64,000 nt of DNA from Xanthostigma xanthostigma (GCA_963575645.1 OY754466.1:4194001-4258000); one strand, 5' to 3'; counted from the stretch's first letter, positions 1-13,089 are shown. Notes: generated by a model not told the origin, from the sequence alone. A program made the numbers and translations.

Positions 1-120
1 CCAGTTTGTTATTGCGTGATGGGATGATAATCTATACTAATATATAAAGCTGAAGAGTTTGTTTGTTTGGTTGGTTGAACGCGCTAATCTCAGAAACTAC
101 TGGTTCGAATTGAAATTTTT

Positions 121-546
121 TTTTGACGTGATAACGTCTTATAAATTGATGAAACACCGGCTGCACGCACGAAAAAGAGTAACGTTCCGCAAGCGAGAGC
201 GCGATATAAGCGATAGTCTCTCTCTTCTCGCGTGACGTCAGAGAGTAGTGTGCGTTCAACATTTTTTTCGGCTGTTCCAGCGAAAGCTACATCTGACAGA
301 TGGCCAGATAAATTATACGGTTTGTTAACTAATATATAATATATATACATTCTTCTAAATGTCTTTTATAATTGCTTAAAAATATGTATTTTGCTTTGGT
401 TGATCAAATTATTAGTCGGTAAAAATATAGTTTGACAGCTACTAAAATTTAGGTTATGTATTATTAAATATGATATTCGAGCGGAATACGTTATCACGTA
501 AAACTATCGTCCGTAAACCGACTTTACAGACAACCAATTTTTTTGT
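121..546 (+). repeat. Dispersed repeat E (ACGTGATAACGT subterminal palindrome), copy 1
   Basis: Starts TTTTTGACGTGATAACGTC and ends CGTAAACCGACTTTACAGAC then CAACCAATTTTTT. The 12-mer ACGTGATAACGT occurs near one end and its reverse complement near the other. Further copies lie at 5251-5460, 13650-13910, 53402-53650, 55564-55985 and (split) 56951-57524. It sits in a T-run of the Helitron. Class not identified. Confidence 0.7.
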
Positions 547-710
547 TGGATAGCCCATTTATCGAGGAAGGCTATAGGCTATATAATATCACGCTACGAC
601 CAATAGAAGCGGAACATTAATGAAAAATGTTGCGAGATGTATCTCAAAATTAATCCGTCCGACAAATATTATCAGGTGAAATGCCTTAACTAAATATTGC
701 AATATTAGCG

Positions 711-783
711 CGTCATATTAGCTCAGTCGGTAGAGCGTAAGATTCTTAATGCCAGGGTCTTGGGTTCAAGCCCCACGTCGGCG
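711..783 (+). pseudogene. tRNA-Lys(CTT)-like pseudogene inside Helitron A
   Basis: A-box TAGCTCAGTCGGTAGAGC, anticodon-loop region ATTCTTAAT (CTT) and B-box GGTTCAAGCC match insect tRNA-Lys. The 5' acceptor half is degraded against GCCCGGC, so it is a pseudogene or an internal pol III promoter relic. Confidence 0.7.
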
Positions 784-1153
784 AATATATTTTTATTTTT
801 TTTATTTTCTACATTACTTTCTTCTAAGGCTTACATTTCAATTTTTTAAAATTTTATTACGACTAATAAAAATTAAATTGATCTAATTAATAGCTCATTT
901 AAAAACTGTTACAATTATTACAGGCACCTATATAAAAATAATTTTCCTACAGTGTATTCAATTAAATATTTATTACTTAAAAAAAGTATAAATACTGTTT
1001 TTTAACGACAAAAACTTTTGAACGGTAACTCCGACCATTATGAAGTTTGTACACAACATTCATCTCGGCAAACTGAGATGAATGTGCGTACTCATGTCTC
1101 TTCATTCCCCATTCGTTCTTTTGCACCCGGGTGAAACCGGGCGGGACCGCTAG

Positions 1154-1840
1154 TAACAAATAATTGAACCTCCTTATAAAAACCCACCAAAAGGAAGAAA
1201 TTAATAAAAATTTGAGATTGGTTTCATTTTAATTACAAAAACTTTTTACGTAGATATCGATACTTGTAATAATTTGACCCCGATCAGAAAATTTTGTTAT
1301 TTTCCTCTGTTTTTGACTTTTTTGAAGGATGTAATAATTGGAAAATTATAGGCACCAAACGTTATAACATAGCATTTTTTTTCCAATTTCAACTGTGGAC
1401 GCGATGTTTCAGATAATATCGATACACTTTCTACATCGATATGATAAATTGAAACTACGCTATTTTAAATGAATCGCAAATACTGTAGATTATAGACGCT
1501 CGACAAGCGTGTTTTCAAATCAAACGGAGTACAGTAAAATCACGATCATTTCCCGTTCTATCAATGTCACTTTTCTTTATTCCAAAACAGTATTTTAATC
1601 TTGCAGAAGACATTTTTTCGTCACTTGATATACGTCAACATAAGTGCCACGCTTGTTTAAAATTTAAATAAATATTCAAGTTTCCTAAAAAGGAATCTTT
1701 AAAAAAGGCGAGAGCTGCGAGTTCAATAAAACTGTTTTATTTATTTACAGGGTTAAACGACACGCTTTTCGATGGGTTGCAATGTTGAATAGAGGTCATG
1801 CAAGTTTTTCCCCATTTCAATATATTCGTTTTAGAACTGT
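1154..1840. other. AT-rich non-coding stretch
   Basis: No gene or clear element seen. Confidence 0.6.
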
Positions 1841-2240
1841 AGCAAGTTTTGTTACATTAACTCTCTCTCTTTTTTGTAATATTGTCAAAATTAGTTTTCC
1901 TTAGCTACGCTGGAAAAATGAATGTTGTTATTTTTTTGGAAAATATTCCTTCCATTTCAATTTTTCCCACGCGTAGGGGGAGGGGGTGCTAATGTAGGAA
2001 GTTTTGTTACATTAACTCTCTCTCCCTTTTTTGTAATATTGTCAAAATTAGTTTCCCTTAGCTACGTTGGAAAAATGAATGTTGTTATTTTTTTGGAAAA
2101 TATTCCTTCCATTTCAATTTTTCCCACGAGTAGGGGGGTGCTAATGTAGCAAGTTTTGTTACATTAACTCTCTCTCCCTTTTTTGTAATATTGTCAAAAT
2201 TAGTTTTCCTTAGCTACGCTGGAAAAATGAATGTTGTTAT
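1841..2240. repeat. Tandem repeat, about 150-156 bp, 2.6 copies
   Basis: Units begin GCAAGTTTTGTTACATTAAC near 1841, 1996 and 2147 and include a CT-rich run and a G-rich run. No coding content. Confidence 0.8.
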
Positions 2241-5200
2241 TATTTTGGAAAAATTTAATTGATTAATTTCTTCTCTTGAGAAAACATCATTTTAGGAATA
2301 TTTATAATTCAATTAAAATGTTTTATTTTTTTAAGTAAGAACTTTATAGTGCTTACACATCTAAATGGCATTTTTTCTGTAACCATTAAATTGATTTCAA
2401 AAGTGGTTCTGAAGATGAATTTCAATTTTACAATTTATTAAATTCTTAAGCTTATAGGACTGGATGATTTACCCACTGTTGTTTTTGACAATTTTGCTAG
2501 GGCGCTGTGCCGAAAAATGACACCTTATGAACAGGGCCCGACGGAAGAGAGGCCCCAGAATGACAAAAAAATCGCATTATATTAAAAAAAAAACTGTATG
2601 CCTTTCAACAACCTTTTGGGAACCTGTCAAAAAATAGTAGCTCACCTTCCCTCCTCCCAACTACTGTCCTAACAATATAGTAGCTAAAAAAGAGAACAAG
2701 AAAAATACACGCAAATTAAAAAATTGTTCGTAGAAATTAGTGGAAACATACCTAGCTAAACATTTTTTTTTAGTTCCCTCCAAAATTTGTTTTTCTGGTT
2801 GTACTTAAAACTATTATTTTGGGAAAATAAGTAGCTTTATTTAATTCATAAAATTTAGTGTGGGGGGGAGGGTCCAGTGATAAAGCCTTGCCCAGGGCCC
2901 CAAAAAAGCTAGGTGGTGTCCTGCTTTTAATATTTTTGAAGAAGTCTTCCATAAGATGAAAAAAAATATATTTCTGAATAAGTTTTTAATACAATGGGTG
3001 AAAACTTAATTAGAAGAGCAACATCTTGAGAATACTTCTGCAGAAGTTTTCGAAAAGAAGAGTGAAATTTTGATAATTCTTTTGAAAAAGCCTTCAACGT
3101 CATTGTTGAAGAATCCTTCTCTAAGATAATACTTGAAACGTAAAGAATCCTTCCAGGGAAGACCTCGATAGGATGAGATTTTTCTCAACAATGCTTCTAC
3201 AAGTATATAGTTCTAGAGTAGCATCTTGAAAATGCTTCTGCAGAAGTCTTCGAAAAGAAGAGTGAATTTTTGATAATTCTTTTGAAAAAGAATTCGACGT
3301 CATTGTTGAAGAATCCTTCTCAAAGATACGTAAGTTAACCGTAAAGAATTAGAATCCTTCCAGGGAAGACCTCGATAGGTATGAAGTGGGTACCTACGAA
3401 TTCATTGTATGTTCTATTTGTTTAAAAAATATCAAAATACATCTTTCGTCAAAGATGATCATTCTAAGTGCAGTGTATCTACATTGTGCTTCGAATTGAT
3501 TGATTAATAAACTTTTCTTATTATGTTTTTTAACGGCCCTTCGCGCGTACTTTCATTACACCTTTGTGCATGATTAATAATAAAATATATTATGTATGCG
3601 CAATATTATAATAATGTGCAAAAAAAACGTTAATATTATGTATTATAACAAAAAAGAAAGAAAGAAACAGCTTAAGCATTTCCGCAAAACAAATATTTTA
3701 TAATTTTAAACTGTATAAATTATCCAGCTGAAGTCCTAGATTAATGTAAACTTTCTTTATCGTAAAATACCCAGTTTCAATTGCAGTCGAAAGTAGGGCA
3801 CAGTTGCGGGGTTCCCCCGAAAAAATGTATAATGTTGCACGACCTGCAGCAGGTGTTTTTCAATCTTTTTGAAGCCACTACCCCCCCGACAAACAAAATA
3901 ATAAATCATTTTACGACGTGTTTACAGAAGAGTGTTTTCTTTCAAATATGTTTTCAAAATATTATATATTCCTTGTTAAGGTGCCATCGTATTGTTTTAC
4001 GTGCCTATTTGCGATTATAATGTCCTTTTTAGATTTTTTTAATCAAGATTTTATTACGAGCAAAACTAAATAATTAAAATTCTGGGTCCTGAAGATTTAA
4101 GCGAGTGCTTGCAATTTTTATGTGTTTTGGAAACTGAGTTCTGACTACAATTTCAAAATATTTTCGGTAAAAAGATAATTACTGAATCAGTTCTGTTTTT
4201 TCATAATATTCGGGTGGTGTAATGATTTTTTGTGGAATTTATCCTCGCCGTAACTAAGACCTGGCATACGGGATCCGCGCCAGGGCGCTAATCCAGGAGG
4301 ACGCAAGCAACAATGCGACTATGATTGTTTTATTTGGGCACGAAATCAGTAATTTGCCTTGGGCGCCGATGAATCCAGCTACGGTACTGGATTTTATATT
4401 ATAATTTATAAATATCTAAAAAAACGAAATGAAAAAGAATATTTTTCCGTTACTTTTTGAATTAATCACATAGCAGCTTAGCACAAGAAGCTAATAGCTT
4501 TGATTCAAAAATGAATATTTTACCTGAAAGAACAAACCAAACGTAAAGAAGATCTTATTTAAGGCCGATATTTTTAATATCTACGATTTATTACGTTACG
4601 CAATGATTTTCATAGGCAGAAATGAGGTTGCCTCCTCAATATTAAAAAAAATTGTAATTTTTTAGCTTTTAATCTGTGTATTTAATTCAACTACCACCGT
4701 CTCAAAAAAAGAGATTACAGTGCCTGGTGTGGCCTCCTGAAATGTCTATAATGATTTTCACCAAAAATTTTGAAATGCAGCTAAACATAGGTATAGCATC
4801 CCCTTCACCAAATTTCTGCAAGAATGACTTGAGGAAATACCACGAAAATGACAATAAGCTACCTCCTTGATTAGCTGTAAGCCTGTAATTTGTTTTGAGG
4901 TTATGTAAGTTCTGTAAGCATTGCTTTATATTACCGAAGCACGGTATTAAGAACATTAGAGCTTTCGAGCGTCTATTAATTTATAATCTATTTATCGGAA
5001 CGGAAAAGAGCTGTACACAATTGATTAGAGATAGTGTCAAGCCATTGACGTCCAACCATTGCACCATTAAAAATTCTTGCATCGTCTGAAGTTTGCATCT
5101 TTGCACCCCTGACGCTAGCCTTATTTCAGCTGTTCCTATGCTAAGATGCTGATTGGAGGATTTAAACATATGTTTCCATGGTGACACAATAAATTGAAAG

Positions 5201-5250
5201 TATGGATTAGAGCCTTCGAGGCTGCCCTGGTCACGATTTTTAAAAATAAA
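2241..5250. other. AT-rich intergenic stretch
   Basis: No gene recognised. It contains a roughly 200-bp direct duplication at about 3016-3380 (units sharing ATGCTTCTGCAGAAG-like and TCCTTCCAGGGAAGACCTCG blocks). The rest is unclassified AT-rich sequence. Confidence 0.6.
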
Positions 5251-5460
5251 AAAAAATTGGCTGTCTGTAAAGTCGGTTTACGGACGATAGTTTTACGTGA
5301 TAACGTATTCCGTAATACATAACCTAAATTTTAGTAGCTGTCAAACTTGGGCCGAAGCATACTGCGCTCTCGCTTGCACGCACAGGGTCAGGCGGAACGT
5401 TACACTTTTTTCGTGCGTGCAGCTGGTGTTTCATCAATTTATAAGACGTTATCACGTCAA
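5251..5460 (-). repeat. Dispersed repeat E, shortened copy
   Basis: Reads AAAAAATTGGCTGTCTGTAA at the left and ACGTTATCACGTCAA at the right. It lacks the middle part found in the copy at 121-546. Confidence 0.7.
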
Positions 5461-6484
5461 TAAAAAACAAAGAACCGATAAAAAGGATTAGAAAATTAAT
5501 TAAAACAAATGAAGATTCGTGATATTTTTCTAACATAGATAAACTACCAAAATACAAATTAACAAAGTAAACTATTTACAAAAATTAACACCTTGGTAAG
5601 TATTTTGAGTCTGAATAATAATTTGATATAAGCAACAAATGTGGATAGTCAAGCAAGTTGGTATGGTTTAGGGTCCACTGCGATCTTTAATTACAGAGTA
5701 AAAAAAACTACTTACAAAATCTGCGAAACCATTTTGATAAACGGGCAGCTACTTATCACATTTAAGTTCACAAAAGCACACAAATCACAACAATAAATCC
5801 AACAATTAAATGTGAAAATAAACAATGAGCGCACAGTTGGTACCACTAGCACATATTGATTGTCTATTGTTTAAAATAGAGTTCGGTTAACGACGACTGC
5901 TGCAGCTGAAGACAAGAGAGTGTTGCTCTCCGTTGGAAGAAACTTCTGGTTATGAGACAATCGCTTTGCGGTCTGAGCCTAACAGTCGTGTCTTGCATAT
6001 GTGGTATTTTATTGTGGACATACAACTTTCGCTTTGCAACAAACAACTTTAAATAACGAACGCCGGTTGGCAAGTTTAAGTGATTATTTTATTATTATAA
6101 TATATAGGAGGTGTACAGCGTTTCCCTTCACGCTGGCTTACGACACTAAATAATTTTTAAATCAATAACAGACACGCTCTTTTTCGGACGACCCATTTTT
6201 GGAAGTTTTGTCCCAAAAGTTAAGAGAACTAACGCTGCGTTGCAGACGAGATTGTCAAAAAGTCTGATTAGATTGTGATCATATAATTACAGTTTCCATA
6301 CATCAGGAGCAGTCTAGTGAAACTTCCTCTCATCTACTGAAAAACAAATGATTGTTCTATATAGAAAAATGGCCGCTTTTCAAGCTAAATTGTGATCAAA
6401 ATGCGTAGAAAAACGTTGCTTCGAAGTGGAAACTGTACAAAAAACGATGCTAACTCTACAAAGCTTTTCCTATGGAGAAATATA
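5461..6484. other. Intergenic, nothing recognised
   Basis: AT-rich; no intact reading frame resembling a known family. Confidence 0.5.
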
Positions 6485-7213
6485 CAGGGTGTCCCATTAA
6501 GAATGGGACATAGAACAACCGCAGATTCTCCAATTCAAAATAAAACGATTAAGCGAAATATGCTTAGATAAAATGTTACTCGCTCTACCAGTGGCGTACG
6601 GCAGGAGTAAGTAATGCTTGTACCCCTTCTAAATGTTACGCCGCTGTCTAAATTTTAATTTTGACTATAATTTTAATTTTTTTGATATTTTCTAAGTCAA
6701 TAATGTACACTTGTTAGTTTGTTGTAAAGTCATTGGTTTTCGAGATATTCGCAGTTTTTTTAAGACAAAATTGTAAAAATGAATATTATTAATAATAATA
6801 CAAATAAAAAGTAAGTACATGTCTATCTATCTTTAACTGCGAATATCTCGAAAACCAATGACTTTACAACAAACTAACAAGTGTACATTATTGACTTAGA
6901 AAATATCAAAAAAATTAAAATTATAGTCAAAATTAAAATTTAGACAGCGGCGTAACATTTAGAAGCGGTACAAGCAATACTTACTCCTGCCGTACGCCAC
7001 TGGTAGAGCGTACTGAACTAATTTTTTTATTGTTAGGTGGATTTTATGATATTTAACAAGTGTGCCGATTTGAGTAAAATTATACGGTCAACTTCAACAC
7101 CCCGTATTTCGGAAACGAGTAACATTTTATCTAAGCATATTTCGCTTAATCGTTTTATTTTGAATTGGAGAATCTGCGGTTGTTCTATGTCCCATTCTTA
7201 ATGGGACACCCTG
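6485..7213. mobile_element. Foldback element with TA target, CAGGGTGTCCCATTAAGAAT arms
   Basis: Long terminal inverted repeats (about 105 bp) start CAGGGTGTCCC and end GGGACACCCTG, flanked by TATA on both sides, giving a TA duplication. A second palindromic element is nested inside (6589-7002). No transposase coding. Confidence 0.8.
6589..7002. mobile_element. Nested palindromic MITE (CAGTGGCGTACGG)
   Basis: Near-perfect arms of about 180 bp start CAGTGGCGTACGGCAGGAGT and end in its complement. It lies wholly inside the outer foldback. Confidence 0.75.
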
Positions 7214-7499
7214 TATATATCATTGTCAAATCAGATTTTTTGATAATCATTTCTGCAACACAGCATAAGTGTCATAAACAAGGATTTTGATATTTTTACA
7301 GACTAATCTGCCATAAGTCTTGAAAGCCCCTAGGTTTAACTGATCTATTCAGGGAAAGACCGAAAACGAGTTGGTGGATACCTGATTGTCTGCTAAAGCA
7401 AATACTGATATTTCGAAATGTTTTATACACAATATTATTAAAAAGAATCTGGCAATTCGTGCATTGTTTCGGCTTGGATTTGCCGCATATATCCATTAA

Positions 7500-7880
7500 T
7501 TAAATATATGAATCACTGCCTATCTACTGAATGTGCGGTGAGTGTACGCAACAAAGCGTATCGAAAATATATCGGCGTCTCTTTCTTCGATGTAATTCCC
7601 TGATTTCTCCGATGATAGGATTGGTTGATGTACTTGCATTCAATCTGAAAGTATCTCTGTTTCAAAAACTTTGTCTTTTTCAATGACGTTAACATGGGCG
7701 TACCCAGCTTTTGGCTCGGGAGGGGGCAAATTAGAAATTTCTTAAGCCAAGTCCCGCTTGCTTGTTTTGCTCTCTTGGATACGCCAGTGCTTACGGCGTA
7801 AAAAAAGACAGAAGTATATGTTTGCACTCTAATGGTTGGATTGCTATTTTATTCCTATGCTCAGTATAGAATAAAAGTAT
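7500..7880 (-). repeat. Dispersed repeat R, copy 1
   Basis: About 380 bp, repeated in the opposite orientation at 34996-35380. It includes an inner GGCGTACCCAGC...ACGCCAGTG segment typical of a small nested MITE. No coding. Confidence 0.7.
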
Positions 7881-8499
7881 ATGGTTTGCCGTCACAATGG
7901 ATATTTGACGGTAACCTATACATTATAATACGACACGTTTTGTTATTTTACTTCAGTTGTTTTTTCGACAGCCCCAGGGTAAGGTGTATAGACTGAATAT
8001 AATACAGAGAAATAATACAAATAAAAGTAGTACGACCTTCTGTTGTTAAATATCTATAATGCAAGACAATTATTGATATTCGAAACGTAATGTTTATTTG
8101 CAACTGTTTTAAAACAAAGCACAGTCGGCTCTCTTGAAGTTATTGCTCATTAAATCTTCCAGTCTTTCTTCTCCTGCGCTTACGATTTTTAAAGAAGTAT
8201 AACTTAAAAAATAATAAAAATAAAACTAAAAAAATCTGGTACTATAAAATATAACTTGGCTCAGAGGCGTAACTACAAGGTAGCAAACTGGCACAAAGCG
8301 CTATGAAAATATTAATTAATTTTCGAGGTGCTTCACGACCAGGGGTCCCAATTTTGTAGTACACTACTGGCTTGGCCATAATTTTTTTTATTAGCACAAA
8401 AATTATGAAAAACCGGTTACGCATTTTTAATTGATTATAAACGAAAAAGTTTGTATTAAAAAAATTTAGATTTACTAGAGAGAGAGAGATTGTAGATTA
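7881..8499. other. Intergenic, nothing recognised
   Basis: AT-rich, with a short GA run just before the following Helitron. Confidence 0.5.
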
Positions 8500-9378
8500 T
8501 CTATACTAATATTATAAAGTGAGAGAGTGCGAATTTTGTGAGTTTGTGTATACAGATTGGTTTTTTAAAAACCGAACACCTGATTTATTCCCTTAGGTTG
8601 CATTCAAAGGAATTTTACCCCCGTAATAATCTTCTTACTTTCAGGGGGGAAATCGATTGCCGTATTTTTTTATGACATAGTACATTCCGGTGCAGAGCAA
8701 TGCACTTGCACTCATTTTTTTAAATGGGGACCTCGTTTTTTTTGCAGTTTCTGATTTTTTAAATAAAAAAAATTCTATCATAACCTTATTTCTCCTTCCA
8801 TATTGTTTTGATTGTTTTCCCACAACACAGGCAAGGTAAATACCCGGAAACTTGGATTCGACGCGTCGAAACGCGATTTCGTGCGTGGCATAATTTTGAG
8901 CGGTTATCGGGTCAGATTCGCGTTTTTTATTTAAATATCCGGGACAAAAAGTGTTTATTTTTTCATAAAAAATCAGAAACTGCATAAAAAAACGGGGTCC
9001 CCATTTAAAAAAAATGAGTGCAAGTGCATTGCACTGCACCGGAATGCACTAGGTCATAAAAAAATACGGCAATCGGTTTCCCCCCTGAAACTATGAATAT
9101 TATTATGGGGGGTAAAATTCCTTTGAATGCAACCTAAGGGAATAAATCAGGTGTTCGGTTTTTAAAAAACCGCCCTGTATATGCGGAGGGTAGTTAATCT
9201 CCGAAACTACTCATCCGATTTCAGAATTTTTTTCAGCAATATTTAGAATGGACTTTCAGGATGGACATAGGCTAGAATTAAATCGCTTTTTGTGGAGACC
9301 AATTTTGCAACGAAATTCGACGAAAAAACGGTGGCAATCTACAAATTCGGGTGAACCCGGACCGGGCCCCTATTATAG
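8500..9378 (+). mobile_element. Non-autonomous Helitron family B, copy 1 (with nested foldback)
   Basis: 5' TCTATACTAATATTATAAAG then GTGAGAGAGTGCG; the 3' part has ACGGTGGCAATCTACAAATT and ends near CTATTATAG|T, against CTAG|T in the copy at 23645. It is interrupted by the 8553-9177 foldback. Confidence 0.7.
8553..9177. mobile_element. Foldback element, TA target, ACCGAACACCTGATTTATTC arms
   Basis: About 190-bp inverted arms (8553-8740 and 8990-9177) with CAG...CTG tips flanked by TA. It splits Helitron B. The reading frame on - across it is a by-product of the arms. Confidence 0.8.
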
Positions 9379-9685
9379 TGGTGGGTATATTATATTATTT
9401 TTATAATATGCAATAATTTGAAAACAGTCAAGATAACCCGTACCTTATAATAAATAATTAACACCGATAAAACAATAACAAAACCTCTAAAATTTTATTT
9501 TCAATTGTTTGTAAATGTCAAATTGCCTATAGTTAAAAAATAAGTAATACGTGAAACAATACATTTCATATTCTATTTTCTAATGCGTGATGACATAATG
9601 CCACCACGCACGAAATACATACAGTATTTTTTGCACGTATCCTCTATATATCCCGCTTCGAAAATAGGTCATCGGCAGATTGGCT

Positions 9686-10020
9686 CATATATTTAATAAC
9701 TTCTATATTGCTAGTAGCCGTAAGTGGAAGCGTGGCCCATGAAGTGAGACAGCAAATGACTGTTTTTCTATCTCTTTCTTTTCACTTGACCCGTTGTGCG
9801 CAAGTGTCGCGCCTGTAGTGGGGCAATTAGTAAGTGGAATAGAGCAAGCCACCTCCCTTTCACAGCTTAGTTCCACGTGCAAACTGACGCGGATCCATTC
9901 ACGGACATGCGCATGAGACACAGAGTATAATAAGTGGGACAGACGTATATATGTTTGCGCCGTAGTGTTTAAGTCTTTCTCCCGATCTTTGCTAGCAATA
10001 TAGAGGGTACTAAATATATG
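9686..10020. mobile_element. hAT-type MITE, 8-bp TSD GATTGGCT
   Basis: Terminal repeats CATATATTTARTA...CTATATTGCTAG; GATTGGCT occurs at 9678-9685 and again at 10021-10028. Non-coding. Confidence 0.8.
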
Positions 10021-10032
10021 GATTGGCTAGTA

Positions 10033-10568
10033 CAGAGGTTCCCGAACTTTTTTGTCTCTTAGACCACTTGCCATGTTTCTCGGTTTTGGGTAGACCCCCT
10101 GCTTATCTGATATTGATTTTTTGCAAATTCATTAATTTCAAACGTATTTTTGACAACCGGTATAGTGCTACTCACTTTGAACGATTTAAATTTATAACGG
10201 TAGTGAAATGTAGTGTGAAATGTTTAGTTTTATACATTTATTAATTAGATTCAAATTAAGCGAATCAAATTAAAATTTACTTTCTGTTACATAAAATAAC
10301 TAAGCAAAAAATAAATGCTTTTATTGTGAGGGATGAACCTGATGCTTTAATAAAAAATTTTCAACATTTGGCATCAATTTAGTTAGATTTAATCTTAAAT
10401 CTCTTCGGTTAACGATGTCCAGTTTGTTTCTTTTTTGTTAGGAGATTCACTATCGTTGACCCCCATTTTCATTTCATGGACCCCCAATTTTTTTTCCCGC
10501 TGACATGGACTCCTTGCAAGTTGTCGTCGACCCCTGGGGGTCGATATAGACCACTTTGGGAATCACTG
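10033..10568. mobile_element. hAT-type non-autonomous element, 8-bp TSD GGCTAGTA
   Basis: Tips CAGAGGTTCCCGAAC and GGGAATCACTG are the common hAT pattern. GGCTAGTA is duplicated exactly at 10025-10032 and 10569-10576. Internal runs of GACCCC; no transposase. Confidence 0.9.
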
Positions 10569-10576
10569 GGCTAGTA

Positions 10577-11178
10577 CATACTCCTCAAACCCGGATAGAT
10601 GGCAACCCTATAAACATGCTGTATATTTTGTATATGCACCAATGTTCGTTTTGATGCGTGTTTTTTTTTTTTGTGAATAATTCTATAGTATAATATGAGA
10701 AGAATTCTCGGGTAATAAAAATCCTTATTTTTTTGTTAGGTTCATTGTTCGGCATTGGGATAAACATGAACATATATTGTAAGTTTAATACTATTTATAG
10801 AAAATATGTCTGACGGGACGACCTTCGTTGCAGAACCAGTGTCTGACGGCACACAATAATGGTCGACTTAATATCTGAAGACTGTACGCAAGTCTTCTTT
10901 TGTGCAGAAATGTGGAAAACGAGAATTAAGGGCGCGCCGAAATTGCTCGGAATTAATTCGGGAAAAATAAATGGTGCTGGGCCCAATAATTCGAATCATT
11001 TGAATAACGCCATTAAAATTTATTAAAAAGGATTTTGTTTTTACTTGGAAATATATATTATTTTATACAATTATTTAAAATTTAATTCTTTTCTTTATCG
11101 ATTCAGAGATATCACTTTAGATGCGTTTTGTCAAACTGTTAGCATTGAATGACATCAAAATATTACATTAAACATAAA
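10577..11178. other. Intergenic, nothing recognised
   Basis: AT-rich sequence between two mobile elements. Confidence 0.5.
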
Positions 11179-11799
11179 TCTATACTAATATATAAAGATG
11201 AAGAGTTTGTTTGTTTGTTTGTTTGAACGCGCTAATCTCAGGAACTACTGGTTCAAATTGAATAAATTTTTTTTTGTTGGATAGCCCATTTACCGAGGAA
11301 GGCTATAGGCTATATAATATTACGTTACGACCATTAGGAGCGGAGCTTTAATGAAAAATGTTGCAAAAAGTATCTCAAAAATAAGCTTCTATACATGTGA
11401 AATGCACTAACTAGATATACTCATATTAGTGATGAAAGAACACAACCTCTGGTAGATCAATCGGTAGCGCATGCGACTGTCAATATCAGGGTCGTGGGTT
11501 CGAGCCCTACGTTGGGCGAATGTTATTTTTATTTTTTTTTTTATTTACTACATTGCTTTCTTCTAAGGCTTACATTAAAATTTATTTTAATTTTATTTAA
11601 TTAATTAAAAAAAAAATATTAGTTAAAAAAAGTATAAATACTGCTTTTTATCGCCAAAAAATTTTGAACGATAACTCCGATCATCATGAAATTTGGACAC
11701 AACATTCATCTCGGTAAACTAAGATGAATGTGTGTACTCATGTCCCTTCCTTCCCCATTCATTCTTTTGCACCCGGGTGAAACCAGACGGGACCGCTAG
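11179..11799 (+). mobile_element. Non-autonomous Helitron family A, copy 2
   Basis: Complete, uninterrupted copy (621 bp) with 5' A|TC and 3' CCGCTAG|T. It carries the tRNA-like module at 11445-11518. Confidence 0.85.
11445..11518 (+). pseudogene. tRNA-Lys-like module in Helitron A copy 2
   Basis: A-box TCAATCGGTAGCGC, B-box GGTTCGAGCCC and 3' acceptor GTTGGGCG match tRNA-Lys. The anticodon loop now reads CTGTCAA, so the Lys anticodon is lost. Confidence 0.65.
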
Positions 11800-12774
11800 T
11801 ATTATATATATTCCTCAACCTGCACTGCCCGTACGAATAAAATACAACAGTCCATAGTTTTTTTAAACCAACTTCCGTGCTATCATCATCCTAAATGAGA
11901 AGGAAAAATGTAAAGTAAAATAATTGCGCTTTAATTTTAACAAAGTACTTTCTCAGTTAATTCAACGTGTCAAATGTGGTTTCGATTTCCTTTTGATGCA
12001 ACCTGATGTTAATGTGACGCATCGAAATCGAAAGCATTTCGCTGGAATTCGACAGTGACCGTACATACAAGTTAAATAGAGATGATCCTCTTCTAACAAC
12101 ATTGATTTTAATTCCATAAATAAGAGTCACGTAGACCTGACAAGAAATACATACGTAACTAGAATTTGATTCGTGATAGAGATTAAACTGTCTAAATCAG
12201 TAGTTCTACATTTTACCATTCCAACCCACAAATAATAATAATAAAAAATCAGGACGCCTGGCAGATGTGAAACATAATTTTAATTAGAATAAAATTAAAA
12301 TTAATTAAAATTAATAACAAATTTAAAAATATTATATACAATGAAATTTATGTGAATTTTAATCTACCAAGAGAGTAGATTTTACATTTACTGGGGCGTC
12401 AAACACACCAAATATACGCGTGCTTAATGCACAGATGAATGCACACTTTAATTATAATAGTAAACAACACTGTATACCCTGTGGAGTATACACTATAGGT
12501 ATCCGATCTCAGTGTGGCGAGAGAGATGGCTTAACGCCGGATCGACTGGGAAGAGAATCGCACAGTCGATTGCGCATGGCGACGTGTCGCCACACCGTAC
12601 ACACTACTGCATATAGACTGTATATACATATATAATATATACCATCATAGAGCGTGGCGACGCGTCGCCACGCCAGAAATCTGTTTTACGTGCGGCTATA
12701 GATGTTTCACATCAATAAGTTTTTATTTTAAGAAACTGTAAAGTACTGTATTAAAAATGTCAGGTGAATGAACA
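11800..12774. other. Intergenic with a perfect 18-bp palindrome
   Basis: No gene. GTGGCGACGCGTCGCCAC (about 12655-12672) is a perfect palindrome, and a related GGCGACGTGTCGCC lies about 80 bp upstream. Confidence 0.6.
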
Positions 12775-13041
12775 TTACAGTAAATATTCATTTAAATTAT
12801 AAAAAGCGTTTTCCAGCAAATACATTTTCAGAGAATTTCTGAAATGTTTTACATCTGTAGCTAATTTTATATGTGCGGGCAGTTTATTAAAAATAGTTAC
12901 CCCTAGGTGGGATGGGGATCTTTTTCTCAAATTTAAGCGACTATAAGGAACTCTTAGAGTGCTTTTTTGGCGTGTATTGATGTTGTGAATATCAGAACCT
13001 AGTTCATATTTATCTTTATTTGTAAAAGTATATAAAGTTAA
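12775..13041 (-). mobile_element. LINE reverse-transcriptase C-terminal tail (fragment)
   Basis: On - an open frame of 88 codons ends TAA at 12775. It shows the conserved tail NINTRQKSTLRVP, then HLGVTIFNKLPAHIK, then LKMYLLENAFYNLNEYLL, which is characteristic of the end of insect non-LTR retrotransposon ORF2. Upstream RT domains are absent: a 5'-truncated copy. Confidence 0.8.
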
Positions 13042-13089
13042 TTAAAAAATGTAAGATGACGTTAAAGTAAATATTTTGAATTTTAAAAT

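Larger units (their letters stand above)
31..1153 (+). mobile_element. Non-autonomous Helitron family A, copy 1 (with nested insert)
   Basis: Begins A|TC (TCTATACTAATATATAAAG) and ends CACCCGGGTGAAAC...CCGCTAG|T: 5' TC, a 3' CTRR end preceded by a short palindrome, and insertion between A and T, as known for Helitrons. No Rep/helicase coding is present. It holds a tRNA-Lys-like module (711-783) and is interrupted by another repeat at about 121-546. Confidence 0.8.

Noticed and set aside
711-783. Functional tRNA-Lys gene
   Set aside because: The acceptor stem's 5' half does not pair and the sequence recurs within Helitrons; treated as pseudogene.
7513-7827. 104-codon frame on -
   Set aside because: Coincides with dispersed repeat R, whose inverted copy near 35 kb does not preserve the frame.
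8641-9039. 132-codon frame on -
   Set aside because: Lies across a foldback element's arms and has no family resemblance.
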